46,333 bases of DNA from JAFLCA01 sp041907145 (lineage in GTDB: Bacteria > Bdellovibrionota_C > UBA2361 > JAFLCA01). The translations under genes were made by a program, and so were the position numbers. Position 1 is the first letter of the stretch, and each line of letters opens with the position of its first letter. Below, piece after piece: positions 16,262-24,425 of the stretch. The stretch spans positions 1-46,333 of the forward strand of contig JAYRHW010000237.1 in the NCBI GenBank assembly GCA_041907145.1, read 5' to 3'. The notes below the pieces were generated by a model that was not told the DNA's origin, did not search any database, and was given only the letters and a program-made list of their open reading frames with translations.

Positions 16262-17100
16262 GACTGCCTTTGTCGCTTCGACATTTGGGGCTTGTAGGGC
16301 TGTGTTGTGTGCTGATTGCGCCACTCGGTTGTTCCGGCGGAGGGTCGTCCGGTACCGGTGGACTGCGAATTGACGGCACCGTCTTATCAAGGCAGGGAGC
16401 CGCTCCGCTTTCCGGACTGACCGTGACGGTGTCGCAAACCGGCGACAGCGCAGTGACCGATATGAGCGGGACATTCAGCATTGCTACTTCCCAGGTCGTT
16501 GGAGACGCTGAGCTGCTTATAGAAAGTAGTACGCTTTCTAGCCGTGCGCAGGTTTCAGGAATTCCGTCAGACGCGTCCGTAGTGACGGTGCGTATCTCGG
16601 TAGATGAGAGCACTGAGGATGCTGAAGTTGAAGATGTACAAGTCGAGCGGCGGCACCATGGAGGAGACGGCAACGGTGGTTCGGGCGGCAGTGGAGGCTC
16701 GGGCGCTTCCGGCGGCAGCGGTGGCGACGATCATGGCTCAGGTGGAAATGACGATAGTGGCGATGATCATGGCGGTGCGGGCACAGGAGGGAACGGAGGA
16801 CACGGCGGGCATGGAAATGACGATGGTGGCGGAGCCTCAGGTGGTTCCGGTGCGACCGGCGGGTCTGGCGGAAGCGGTGGAAGCGGAGGCGGGGAACAGG
16901 AGATCGAGGTGACCGGAGCGATTACAGCTCTCAGCGCGACGAGCGTTACGGTGCAAGGCAATGTCTTCACGGTCGATAGCGAGACGGACTTTGGGCATCG
17001 TAGCAGTCTCTCGCAATTCTCAGTCGGGGAGATTGTCGATGCCAAGGGCAGGAGGGTGAACGGGGTCCTGTTTGCCGATCGAGTTCGTTTGGACGATTAG
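16258..17100 (+). CDS. Lipoprotein: carboxypeptidase-regulatory-like domain, Gly/Asp/His-rich linker, DUF5666
   Basis: The protein is 280 aa with a signal peptide ending in the lipobox APLGC (Cys25). Residues about 35-120 (DGTVLSRQGAAPLSGLTVTV, DMSGTFSI) look like a carboxypeptidase-D regulatory-like beta sandwich. Residues about 135-215 are low-complexity Gly/Ser/Asp/His with repeated GGSGG and DDHG steps, encoded by 16660-16900. Residues 217-280 (EVTGAITALSATSVTVQGNV, FADRVRLDD) match the short beta-barrel DUF5666. It is presumably anchored in the outer membrane. The linker could bind metal ions, which is inference. The start overlaps the DUF6502 stop. Confidence 0.75.
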   Translation: MRLPLSLRHLGLVGLCCVLIAPLGCSGGGSSGTGGLRIDGTVLSRQGAAPLSGLTVTVSQTGDSAVTDMSGTFSIATSQVVGDAELLIESSTLSSRAQVSGIPSDASVVTVRISVDESTEDAEVEDVQVERRHHGGDGNGGSGGSGGSGASGGSGGDDHGSGGNDDSGDDHGGAGTGGNGGHGGHGNDDGGGASGGSGATGGSGGSGGSGGGEQEIEVTGAITALSATSVTVQGNVFTVDSETDFGHRSSLSQFSVGEIVDAKGRRVNGVLFADRVRLDD

Positions 17101-17120
17101 ATAATACGTAAGGAGCATAT

Positions 17121-17771
17121 ATGAGAAGAATAGAGACCTTGCTTATCGCTGCGATTCTGGTGGCGACTCAAGCTCAGGATAGTGCGTTTGCTAAGGGCGG
17201 AAGTGGACGTGGTGGCCACGATGATGGCATCACCCATGATACCCAGCCGGATGACAACCAGCACCGGGATTCTCACGGCGGTTCTAAGCGAAGCGACAAT
17301 GAGGATCGCCGAATCAGAGCCCGCCTGATACCGACTGACGGCGTTGCCACTTTGGCACGCGGGAAGGTGGAATACCGCTTGAAGTCGAATGGCAGTAAAC
17401 GCGATGATCGCTTGAAGATAACCGTCAAGATCCCGCTCCCCAGTTCGATTCCTGCCGCTGCAGATCAAACCGAAGCTCAAGCGCTGGTGCTGCGAGCCGT
17501 GTTCTATCGTGCCGGGGTCGCCTATGCTGCTTGCAGCCTTGGCTACCATGACGACGAGCAACTCGAGCACCCCTCCATCGCAGAGTTTCGATCTGATGTG
17601 CGGGGACGCGGAAAGAAATCCAATCTTAAGCTCAAGGAAAATCATGGGAGCTGTCTGATTAACCTGAACTCCCCTGATGAGCAGCCAGGACTGCCGATTG
17701 TTCAGAGTGGGGATAGTCTCAACGTGGAGGACAGTGTCGCAGGTGAATTTCTGGGAGTTATACTTCCGTAG
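17121..17771 (+). CDS. Exported protein of unknown function, His/Asp-rich N-terminus
   Basis: The protein is 216 aa with a clear signal peptide (MRRIETLL..., cleavage after SAFA). AAGGAG at 17109-17114 sets the ATG. The mature N-terminus is rich in Gly, His and Asp (GRGGHDDGITHDTQPDDNQH), like the linker of the preceding lipoprotein. The rest is a beta-rich domain with ARGKVEYRLKSNGSKRDDRL, as in proteins coupled to DUF5666-type neighbours, and two Cys (about residues 138 and 173). It is probably co-transcribed with the upstream two genes and followed by a stem-loop. I do not recognise a named family. Confidence 0.65.
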   Translation: MRRIETLLIAAILVATQAQDSAFAKGGSGRGGHDDGITHDTQPDDNQHRDSHGGSKRSDNEDRRIRARLIPTDGVATLARGKVEYRLKSNGSKRDDRLKITVKIPLPSSIPAAADQTEAQALVLRAVFYRAGVAYAACSLGYHDDEQLEHPSIAEFRSDVRGRGKKSNLKLKENHGSCLINLNSPDEQPGLPIVQSGDSLNVEDSVAGEFLGVILP

Positions 17772-17790
17772 TAATTGTCTTTGGCCAAGC

Positions 17791-17820
17791 GGGGGGCTGC
17801 GCCTTTGTGCAGCCTCCCCC
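17791..17820 (+). terminator. GC-rich stem-loop after the DUF6502 operon
   Basis: GGGGGGCTGC (17791-17800) can pair with GCAGCCTCCCCC (17809-17820), with a small bulge and an 8-base loop. It lies 19 bases after the stop at 17771. There is no U-run, so it is a candidate rather than a clear intrinsic terminator. Confidence 0.5.
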
Positions 17821-17976
17821 AGTCCCTAAGCCGCCGTTTTAGGTTCCTGTAACATCCTCACCCAATTGAGATTTATCGCACCCCGATCCCATCATCACCC
17901 GCCTGAACCAGATGAACCCCGCTAGTCTGTCGGCGAATCCTATCTAGTGCGCTTCTGCACCTTTCGAATTTACATC

Positions 17977-18912
17977 ATGGAACGCCGCACTCCGGTTCTT
18001 GCCACTCTCACCGTCGCCTTACCCGATGGCAGGGAGCAGCTTGTCTCGCTTAAGAACGGCGACTCAATTCGCGTGGGCAGGGAGGGGGACAATGACATCA
18101 TCATCGAGGAATCCAGCGTCTCTCGGCGGCATGCCTCCTTTGATTGCTCCTCGTACGGAGTGGTCGTGACCGATCTCGAAAGTCTTAATGGAACATTCCT
18201 GAACGGAGTGCGTCTGACTTCCATGAAGGATCTCAATTCAGGCGATGTGCTGAACATCGGTGCTGCGAAGATCGTCGTGCAGATCCGCTCCCTGGAGTCA
18301 CTCGGCCGAACCCATAAAACAGACGGCCGCAGGACCATGACCGCCCAGCTTAAACCAGTATCCGTCTCCGTTCTGGTAGTTCGTGCAGCGCTGCCCTCCG
18401 AAGATCGCAAACAACATACCAGTCTTGAAATCGATCAACTCTTGAATCGTTGGGCTGATAAAATTCAGGATATTGTCTATCGCTGTGGCGGGAGGACCGA
18501 CAAAAACATAGAGGACACTTCCGTCGCGTTGTGGGTTGGCAGAGAGCCTCAGGTTCAGGCCGAACGGGCGTTGCAGGCGGCGCAGGCCGTGCTCGATGCC
18601 GCAGCTAAGCCGCTGTGTCTCGCGTCAAGCGGGATAGGCGATCATATCAAACTAGATGTGCGGGCTGTTATTGCATCAGGACATGGGTTGGCAGGCGCGG
18701 TAGGCGGCAGCGAGTCGGAGCACGGCTTTACGGTGCTGGGAGATCCGTTGAATGCCGCCTTCGAGATGCAAAGTGAAATTCGCCGTCTTGGAACAAGGCT
18801 GCTTTTCGATGAGACAACGGCATCGTTGTTGCCCAAGAGCTATACCTCGCGCCAATTAGGGACATTCTCTGTGGCGGGAGCCGGGTCGGCTGCCGCGCTC
18901 TTTACCATCTAG
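17977..18912 (+). CDS. FHA domain + degenerate class III nucleotidyl cyclase domain
   Basis: The protein is 311 aa from ATG 17977. Residues 12-110 are a forkhead-associated phosphothreonine-binding domain with GR (34-35), SRRH (49-52) and NGTFLNG (71-77). Residues about 128-311 follow a class III adenylate/guanylate cyclase: SVSVLVVRAAL for the first strand, EDTSVALWVG, then VIASGHGLAGAVGG and GFTVLGDPLNAAFEM. The first metal-binding Asp of active cyclases (as in ..LFADI..) is replaced by Val/Arg here, so catalysis is unlikely. A second Asp in EDTS may remain. It is probably a signalling adaptor. The gene is monocistronic. Confidence 0.75.
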   Translation: MERRTPVLATLTVALPDGREQLVSLKNGDSIRVGREGDNDIIIEESSVSRRHASFDCSSYGVVVTDLESLNGTFLNGVRLTSMKDLNSGDVLNIGAAKIVVQIRSLESLGRTHKTDGRRTMTAQLKPVSVSVLVVRAALPSEDRKQHTSLEIDQLLNRWADKIQDIVYRCGGRTDKNIEDTSVALWVGREPQVQAERALQAAQAVLDAAAKPLCLASSGIGDHIKLDVRAVIASGHGLAGAVGGSESEHGFTVLGDPLNAAFEMQSEIRRLGTRLLFDETTASLLPKSYTSRQLGTFSVAGAGSAAALFTI

Positions 18913-19004
18913 GCCCGCTGCTCTTGAAATCTTGGCTTCTATCTTTTATGTAATGTATAGAGAGATCGTAGCGACGCGACGTTCTCGGTACATTGTCTAT
19001 TCCG

Positions 19005-19682
19005 ATGAAGGCCCTCTATAGGACATTCGAGGTTTCCCTGCTCGGCCTCCTTGCGGCAGGACTTTTAAAGCTGCTCTATGCAACGTATCGCTGGGAGCTG
19101 CGAGTTAGCGTGCTCAATGACGTGCGCTGGCCCGCTACCGAAGCGCGCATTTTTTCCTTCTGGCACGGACATCAACTGCTTTTTCCACATCTCTACACCG
19201 CCCGTCGTGTTGAATTTGGGCGCTTCATGTCAGCGCTAATCAGCGAGCACCGAGATGGTAGGATCATTGCGCGTGCAATGACCTACTTCGGCATCGGCTC
19301 GGTGGCCGGCTCTAGCTCTCGAGGCGGCAAGGAGGCGATGTTTAGGTTGATTGAGCAGCTACGGCAGGGAGAGCACGTAGCGATTACGCCGGATGGCCCG
19401 CGGGGACCGGTACACAAAGTTAAGCCCGGCCTTATCAAAATCGCCCAGCGTTCCGGAGCCCCAATCTGTCTGCTGTCAGCGCAGGCTGACCGGGCGTGGA
19501 GAGCCAAAAGTTGGGATGGCATGTTTTTGCCGAAGCCGTTCGCCAGGGTTCGCGTTGTGATCGGACCGTCTATTCAAATCCCGGCAGGGTTGAATGGGCA
19601 GCAGGAATCGCAGTTCTGCGAACAGGTGGAACAGTTGCTCCAGAAAGTAGCACTAGAAGCAGGCCAGGGACTAATTGCCTAG
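19005..19682 (+). CDS. DUF374-family lysophospholipid acyltransferase-like protein
   Basis: The protein is 225 aa from ATG 19005 (an in-frame TTG is at 18993). One N-terminal membrane segment (about 8-27) is followed by FWHGHQ (52-57), SEHRDG (80-85), GSSSRGG (102-108) and TPDGPRGP (128-135), the DUF374 variant of the plsC-like acyltransferase motifs with His and Asp of the HX4D-type site. Such proteins acylate lipids at the inner membrane; the acceptor is unknown. The stop is 3 bases from the convergent mgtE stop. Confidence 0.8.
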   Translation: MKALYRTFEVSLLGLLAAGLLKLLYATYRWELRVSVLNDVRWPATEARIFSFWHGHQLLFPHLYTARRVEFGRFMSALISEHRDGRIIARAMTYFGIGSVAGSSSRGGKEAMFRLIEQLRQGEHVAITPDGPRGPVHKVKPGLIKIAQRSGAPICLLSAQADRAWRAKSWDGMFLPKPFARVRVVIGPSIQIPAGLNGQQESQFCEQVEQLLQKVALEAGQGLIA

Positions 19683-19684
19683 TC

Positions 19685-20698
19685 TCAGACGAATGCTGAT
19701 GCAAGGGATAACAACAATCCCATGCTGGCAACGTCGGTTGCGGTCGTGAGAAAAATGCTCGAAGCAGTGGCTGGGTCGAAGCCAAAGCGTTTGAGCGCTA
19801 GAGGCACCAAAACACCGCTCAGCCCGCTGATCATGCAGCTTACCGTCATCGCCGCGAGGACCACCAAACTCAAGGTTAGTGCGGCGGGGTTTCCATGGGT
19901 AACCGCCATGAAGTACATGCCACTGGCGGCGACCAGTCCCACAAAAAATCCATTGCTTAGTCCCAAGAGCGCTTCCTTACGCAGAAGTTTGCCAACCAGG
20001 TGGGGTTCATAATCACCCAAGGTTATTCCTCGTAGTGTCACTGCCAAGGCCTGGCAGCCGGTATTGCCGGACTGTCCAGCTAATACCGGAAGAAATGCCG
20101 CTAAGATAACGATGCGATTTATGGTGCCATCGAATGCGCTGACTACGGCTCCCGCTATGAACGCTGTAAGCAGATTGAGCTGCAGCCAGGGGTGGCGAAA
20201 CCTAAAGCTCTTGCGCACCGGTGTACCGAGCCGCTCTTCCTTCTCGACGCCGACCATGGTTCCGGGCTGCGCCGAGAGTTCTACCACCTGAGCCGCAAAA
20301 AGTGTGGCACCACGCACAATACCAAAAAATTTCCCCTCGCGATCGCAGACCGGATAGGCCGGAAAGTGCATTTGCAGTACTTGCCGCATTGCGTCAGTGA
20401 GCGATGTGCCAAGGGTCAGGTAAAAGGGATTAGTCACCATTATCGATGAGAGTGCGGAGTCGCCCTTGCTAAAGAGCAGCTCGCGCATAGTCACGACTCC
20501 GACTAATCGACGCTGTTCATCAATGACATAGGAGTAAGTGATAAATTCTGTCTTTACCTGGCCCCGAAGCGCAGCTACGCAGTCCGCAACGCGTGTGCTT
20601 GGAGAGAAAACCGCGGAAGTTTTTTCGACCAATGAGTCAAACGCAGAACTCTCGGAATGAGCAGGTTCTGACAGAGGGGCTTTCAATTGTGTATTCAT
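19685..20698 (-). CDS. MgtE-type Mg2+ transporter, short form (CBS pair + membrane domain)
   Basis: The protein is 337 aa. Residues about 30-150 are two CBS domains (VTMRELLFSKGDSALSSIMV, FPAYPVCDREGKFFGIVRG). The membrane domain has about five segments with the MgtE pore features PVLAGQSGNTGCQALAV and ASSIFLTTATDVASM, the latter with the Asp that holds Mg2+ in MgtE. Typical MgtE has about 450 residues with an N-terminal superhelical MgtE_N domain; here it is missing, so gating may differ or occur through the CBS pair alone. The start ATG 20698 is the first good one. Confidence 0.85.
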   Translation of the reverse strand: MNTQLKAPLSEPAHSESSAFDSLVEKTSAVFSPSTRVADCVAALRGQVKTEFITYSYVIDEQRRLVGVVTMRELLFSKGDSALSSIMVTNPFYLTLGTSLTDAMRQVLQMHFPAYPVCDREGKFFGIVRGATLFAAQVVELSAQPGTMVGVEKEERLGTPVRKSFRFRHPWLQLNLLTAFIAGAVVSAFDGTINRIVILAAFLPVLAGQSGNTGCQALAVTLRGITLGDYEPHLVGKLLRKEALLGLSNGFFVGLVAASGMYFMAVTHGNPAALTLSLVVLAAMTVSCMISGLSGVLVPLALKRFGFDPATASSIFLTTATDVASMGLLLSLASAFV

Positions 20699-20752
20699 AG
20701 CGGCTGCCTTGAAGGTATGGAGATTCTTCTAGCACGCTTTATAGGAGGGCCT

Positions 20753-21106
20753 CTACTGTAATCCTCCTTGCTCGGAATCCCAGCGAAAGACTCTGCCGCT
20801 TCCCCTTCGGTGCGAAGCCGTGCCGGTGAAGGACTGCTCTCCGGCTTCAATGCCGAGGGTTACGCCTTTGGAAATCGCCGCAATACCGGGGAGCCCTGCG
20901 CAGCCTCCTCCTGAGCAGGAAAGATAGTGTTCGGCATCGAGGAAATATGCTTCCTCCGCTATAGCGACATTTCGTAAGTCTTGCTCCGCGACAACATCAA
21001 ATCCACGGGCACGGTATGCCTGAAACTGCGGAACGGCGATGGCGCTCAGCAGCATGATGATAGCGATCACTACCAAGAGCTCTAAGAGGGTAAATCCACG
21101 CTGCAT
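20753..21106 (-). CDS. Type IV pilin / pseudopilin-like prepilin
   Basis: The protein is 117 aa. It begins MQRGFTLLELLVVIAIIMLL, with the prepilin-peptidase site G4|F5, Glu9 at position +5 and a long hydrophobic helix. The mature part is short, with two Cys (SCSGGGCAG) that could form a disulfide, as in PilA/PilE-type subunits or GspG-like pseudopilins. No pilus assembly gene is adjacent. The upstream gene on the same strand encodes a secreted protein and starts at 22294. Confidence 0.8.
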   Translation of the reverse strand: MQRGFTLLELLVVIAIIMLLSAIAVPQFQAYRARGFDVVAEQDLRNVAIAEEAYFLDAEHYLSCSGGGCAGLPGIAAISKGVTLGIEAGEQSFTGTASHRRGSGRVFRWDSEQGGLQ

Positions 21107-21151
21107 ACATTCTCCGTAGGAGAAGTATCGCGGTTTGCTGGTAGAAGTTGC

Positions 21152-22294
21152 CTAAAAGGTCGAGAAATTCTTTGGCGATGGGGGAGATGTTTTTTTGCCG
21201 CTGGTTCCCTGAGGCGACTCAGGCGCTTTAATTCGCTCCGCGAGCGCCCGCTCCGTGCGTCTTCCACGGATGCACGCTGGAGCAAACTCTCCTAGTTCTG
21301 CACAGGCAATCTCGGAGGCGGACTGTCCGCGATCACGCGCTCGCTTGATCGAATTCTGGCAAGTTTGAGTCAAGAGCCTCCAGCGTAAGACGCCGTCCTG
21401 ACGTACCCGAATGATCCTTCCAGTCCCCGGATCTTTGGTGGCGTTCAGAACCTTGACCACTTGATCCATCGGAGAGTTTGGATCCTGAGGCGCGAGAGCG
21501 CTATTTGCTGCCTGGGCCGCTGCTATCTGTTGCAAGGAGCTCAATCGTTGGGCAGGCGGAGATGAACCGACTTGCTCACGAAGCGACTTGTCTTTGAGCA
21601 GCTCGATCATCTCGGGCGGCAGAGGCTCCCCCGACTCACCCCTCAATATCACGAGCTTTAGTTTCGCACGGCCGCACGACTGCCGGATAAGCTTGTTGTA
21701 AATTTGGAGGATCTGACTTTGGCGCGCTTGGCGCTCACTGGGGTCATTTAATGGGGCATTCTCAAGTCTATACAACTCGCTTTCAACGGTACTTGCGTTT
21801 TCGCCCTCCTCGCGAGACGAATCGAGGTTCAGCTCAAGCTGAGTTTCCGGTGAATCTTCTCCGGGGAAAAGGTCGGAATCCTTGGAATAGCTGCCAACGT
21901 CCTGGACATCATAAGCCGTCTCGCAGCTCTTACTATCAATGCCATCTCGTGCGCACAGCGCCATGGGATTTTCGGGGTCAATTTTGAATGTTTCATCAAG
22001 ATATTTAAGACAGGTAGGATCCGTGGGTGACCCTTTATAATAGAGTGTCTTTTGCAGCTGTGGCATGCAGGCTAGGGCGATGATGCGCTCGTACACACCA
22101 ATAAGATTGGTAAGACGCTTGTCGGACTTCTGATTGTTGTAGCCGTTTTCCGCCAAGCTAGCCTCCCACTGAAGAAGTTCAAGGGGAGAAGCTAACGGGG
22201 TTTTCCCAGCAGGTGCCGAGGGTTGAGCACGCGCTACGGCGGTCACGCACAGCGACAAGATGGCAAAAACAGAACCTATGAGCCAAAACCTCAT
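21152..22294 (-). CDS. Exported protein of unknown function
   Basis: The protein is 380 aa with a signal peptide (MRFWLIGSVFAILSLCVTAVARA|QPS). It is mostly hydrophilic and helical, with a central acidic low-complexity stretch (DLFPGEDSPETQLELNLDSS) and about ten Cys, and a Pro/Ser-rich C-terminus. No domain was recognised. It is 45 bases upstream of the prepilin gene on the same strand, so the two may be expressed together and work on the same surface structure; that is inference. Confidence 0.7.
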   Translation of the reverse strand: MRFWLIGSVFAILSLCVTAVARAQPSAPAGKTPLASPLELLQWEASLAENGYNNQKSDKRLTNLIGVYERIIALACMPQLQKTLYYKGSPTDPTCLKYLDETFKIDPENPMALCARDGIDSKSCETAYDVQDVGSYSKDSDLFPGEDSPETQLELNLDSSREEGENASTVESELYRLENAPLNDPSERQARQSQILQIYNKLIRQSCGRAKLKLVILRGESGEPLPPEMIELLKDKSLREQVGSSPPAQRLSSLQQIAAAQAANSALAPQDPNSPMDQVVKVLNATKDPGTGRIIRVRQDGVLRWRLLTQTCQNSIKRARDRGQSASEIACAELGEFAPACIRGRRTERALAERIKAPESPQGTSGKKTSPPSPKNFSTF

Positions 22295-22404
22295 AGCTAC
22301 AAGTGTAAGCGCTCAGGCGGGCTAACGCAATTCTCAATGTATTCAGCGCCTTTTCGCTGCATACAGCTGTGCTATAACGATGCTGTCCTTTGAATTGGGC
22401 CTTT

Positions 22405-24408
22405 ATGGAATCACTCGCTAGTTCGGAACCAAAAACCCGCAAATCTCGCCACAGTCCTGAGCTTCTGTTGAAGTTGTACCAGGCGCTCATCCGCCCCCGT
22501 ATGATCGAGGAGAAGATGCTGTTGCTGCTGCGGCAAGGTAAAGTCAGCAAGTGGTTCTCGGGAATCGGGCAGGAGGCCATCGCGGTCGGCAGTACCATGG
22601 CGCTTAAGCCCGATGAATTTATATTGCCCCTGCATCGTAATCTCGGGGTATTCACCTCTCGCGGGATGCCGCTTACGCGCCTGCTTGCACAGTGGCAGGG
22701 CACCGCCAGCGGCTATACCAAGGGTCGCGACCGGTCTTTCCATTTCGGGATCGTCGATCATCATATCGTCGGCATGATTTCTCATTTAGGCCCTCAGCTG
22801 GGTGTGGCGGACGGCATCGCTTTGGCGGAGCTTTTGAAAAAATCGAACAAGCTCGCGCTCGTTTTCACCGGGGAGGGAGGCACGAGCGAGGGAGATTTTC
22901 ACGAAGCCATCAATGTTGCTGCGGTGTGGAACTTGCCGGTAATTTTTCTGATTGAAAATAACGGCTACGCACTTTCTACTCCCACGAGCGAGCAGTTTCG
23001 CTGCCGTCAGTTAGCCGATCGGGCTATCGGCTATGGTATCGAGGGGCTAACGATCGATGGCAACGATATGCTGGAGGTATTTGACACTGTATCCTCTTTG
23101 GCGACTTCGATGCGGCATAAGCCTCGACCAGTCATCCTCGAGTGCATGACGTTTCGCATGCGTGGGCATGAGGAGGCTTCCGGCGTGAAGTATGTTCCTA
23201 AGCACCTCTTTACCGAATGGGAGAAAAAGGATCCCATTGCCCGCTTCGAGAAGCGCTTGCTCGGTGATGAAATTCTGACTGCCGAGCGGCGGCAGGAAAT
23301 TCGCAAGGTAATCGCCGAGGAAATTGATGCAGCAGTGGAAACCGCGCTTCAGGAGCCGCCCGTTGAGGCCAATCGTGAGCGTGAAATTTTCGACATGTAC
23401 CGGGCCTTCGATGGCTCGCCCACGGCGCCAGCCTCTCAGCATAGGACGAAGAAGCGTTTTATCGATGCGATTTCGGATGGCCTCCGGCTTGGCCTGCGCA
23501 AGCACGACAATCTTATACTTATGGGGCAGGACGTAGCCGAGTACGGAGGTGTCTTTAAAATCAGCGAAGGGTTTGTCGAGGAATTTGGTAAAGATCGAAT
23601 TCGCAACACGCCGCTCTGTGAATCGGCCATTGTAGGGACTGCGTTGGGACTGTCGATTGGCGGATTCAAGTCGGTCGTCGAAATGCAGTTTGCCGATTTT
23701 GTAACTTGTGGCTTCAATCAGATCGTCAACAACCTGGCAAAGGTACACTATCGCTGGGGCCAAAATGCCGATGTCGTGGTTCGTATGCCGACGGGGGCGG
23801 GGACCGGCGCCGGGCCGTTTCATTCGCAATCGAATGAGGCCTGGTTTTTCAAGACTCCCGGGCTCAAGGTCGTCTATCCTTCTTCTCCCGCGGATGCAAA
23901 GGGCCTCTTGTTGGCCGCGATCGAAGATCCGAATCCAGTAATCTTCTTCGAACACAAGTTGCTCTATCGCAGCATTCAGGAGGAGGTGTTCGATGATTAT
24001 TACACCGAGCAAATCGGCAAAGCCCGATTAGTAAGAGAAGGATCGCAAGCGAGTATCATTACCTACGGCAGCGGGGTGCATTGGGCGCTGGATTACTTGA
24101 ATCAGCATCCTGAGTTTTCCGCTGACGTTTTGGACCTTCGGACCCTGTTGCCGTTTGATACGGAGGCTATCGCCGAGACGGTTCGCAAGACCAATCGAGT
24201 CTTGCTTCTGCACGAGGATACGCTCACCGGAGGGATCGCCGGAGATCTCGCTGCATATATCGCAGAGCACTTGTTCGAGCATTTAGATGCGCCCATCGTG
24301 CGCTGTGCTAGTCTTGACACGGCGGTGCCGTTCGCCGCAGCGCTTGAGCAGCAGTTCTTGGCTAAGTCTCGACTCTCCGACTGTATCGAAAAGCTCTTGG
24401 CCTACTGA
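22405..24408 (+). CDS. Fused E1 alpha/beta 2-oxoacid (branched-chain type) dehydrogenase
   Basis: The protein is 667 aa from ATG 22405 (TTG 22390 is in frame). Residues about 15-330 are the E1-alpha half with the thiamin diphosphate motif GEGGTSEGDFHEAINVAAVW...ENNGYALSTP. Residues about 340-667 are E1-beta (MGQDVAEYGGVFKISEGF, NTPLCESAIVGTALGLSIGG, VFFEHKLLYR, LLPFDTEAI). Such fused E1 proteins decarboxylate branched-chain 2-oxoacids or related substrates and pass the acyl group to an E2 lipoamide. No E2/E3 gene is in the window. A divergent promoter region lies between it and the exported-protein gene (22295-22404, TATAAC at 22373-22378). Branched acyl-CoA made here could feed lipid or olefin synthesis; this is inference. 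Confidence 0.88.
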   Translation: MESLASSEPKTRKSRHSPELLLKLYQALIRPRMIEEKMLLLLRQGKVSKWFSGIGQEAIAVGSTMALKPDEFILPLHRNLGVFTSRGMPLTRLLAQWQGTASGYTKGRDRSFHFGIVDHHIVGMISHLGPQLGVADGIALAELLKKSNKLALVFTGEGGTSEGDFHEAINVAAVWNLPVIFLIENNGYALSTPTSEQFRCRQLADRAIGYGIEGLTIDGNDMLEVFDTVSSLATSMRHKPRPVILECMTFRMRGHEEASGVKYVPKHLFTEWEKKDPIARFEKRLLGDEILTAERRQEIRKVIAEEIDAAVETALQEPPVEANREREIFDMYRAFDGSPTAPASQHRTKKRFIDAISDGLRLGLRKHDNLILMGQDVAEYGGVFKISEGFVEEFGKDRIRNTPLCESAIVGTALGLSIGGFKSVVEMQFADFVTCGFNQIVNNLAKVHYRWGQNADVVVRMPTGAGTGAGPFHSQSNEAWFFKTPGLKVVYPSSPADAKGLLLAAIEDPNPVIFFEHKLLYRSIQEEVFDDYYTEQIGKARLVREGSQASIITYGSGVHWALDYLNQHPEFSADVLDLRTLLPFDTEAIAETVRKTNRVLLLHEDTLTGGIAGDLAAYIAEHLFEHLDAPIVRCASLDTAVPFAAALEQQFLAKSRLSDCIEKLLAY

Positions 24409-24425
24409 ATCGTCGGGTCGCACGC

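Noticed and set aside
16660..16900. A DNA repeat array
   Set aside because: This is the Gly/Ser/Asp-rich linker of the lipoprotein; low-complexity coding sequence explains it.
23047..24012. A 321-codon minus-strand ORF inside the E1 gene
   Set aside because: It is a shadow of the coding strand; the E1-beta motifs on the + strand are clear and its own product shows no recognisable domain.
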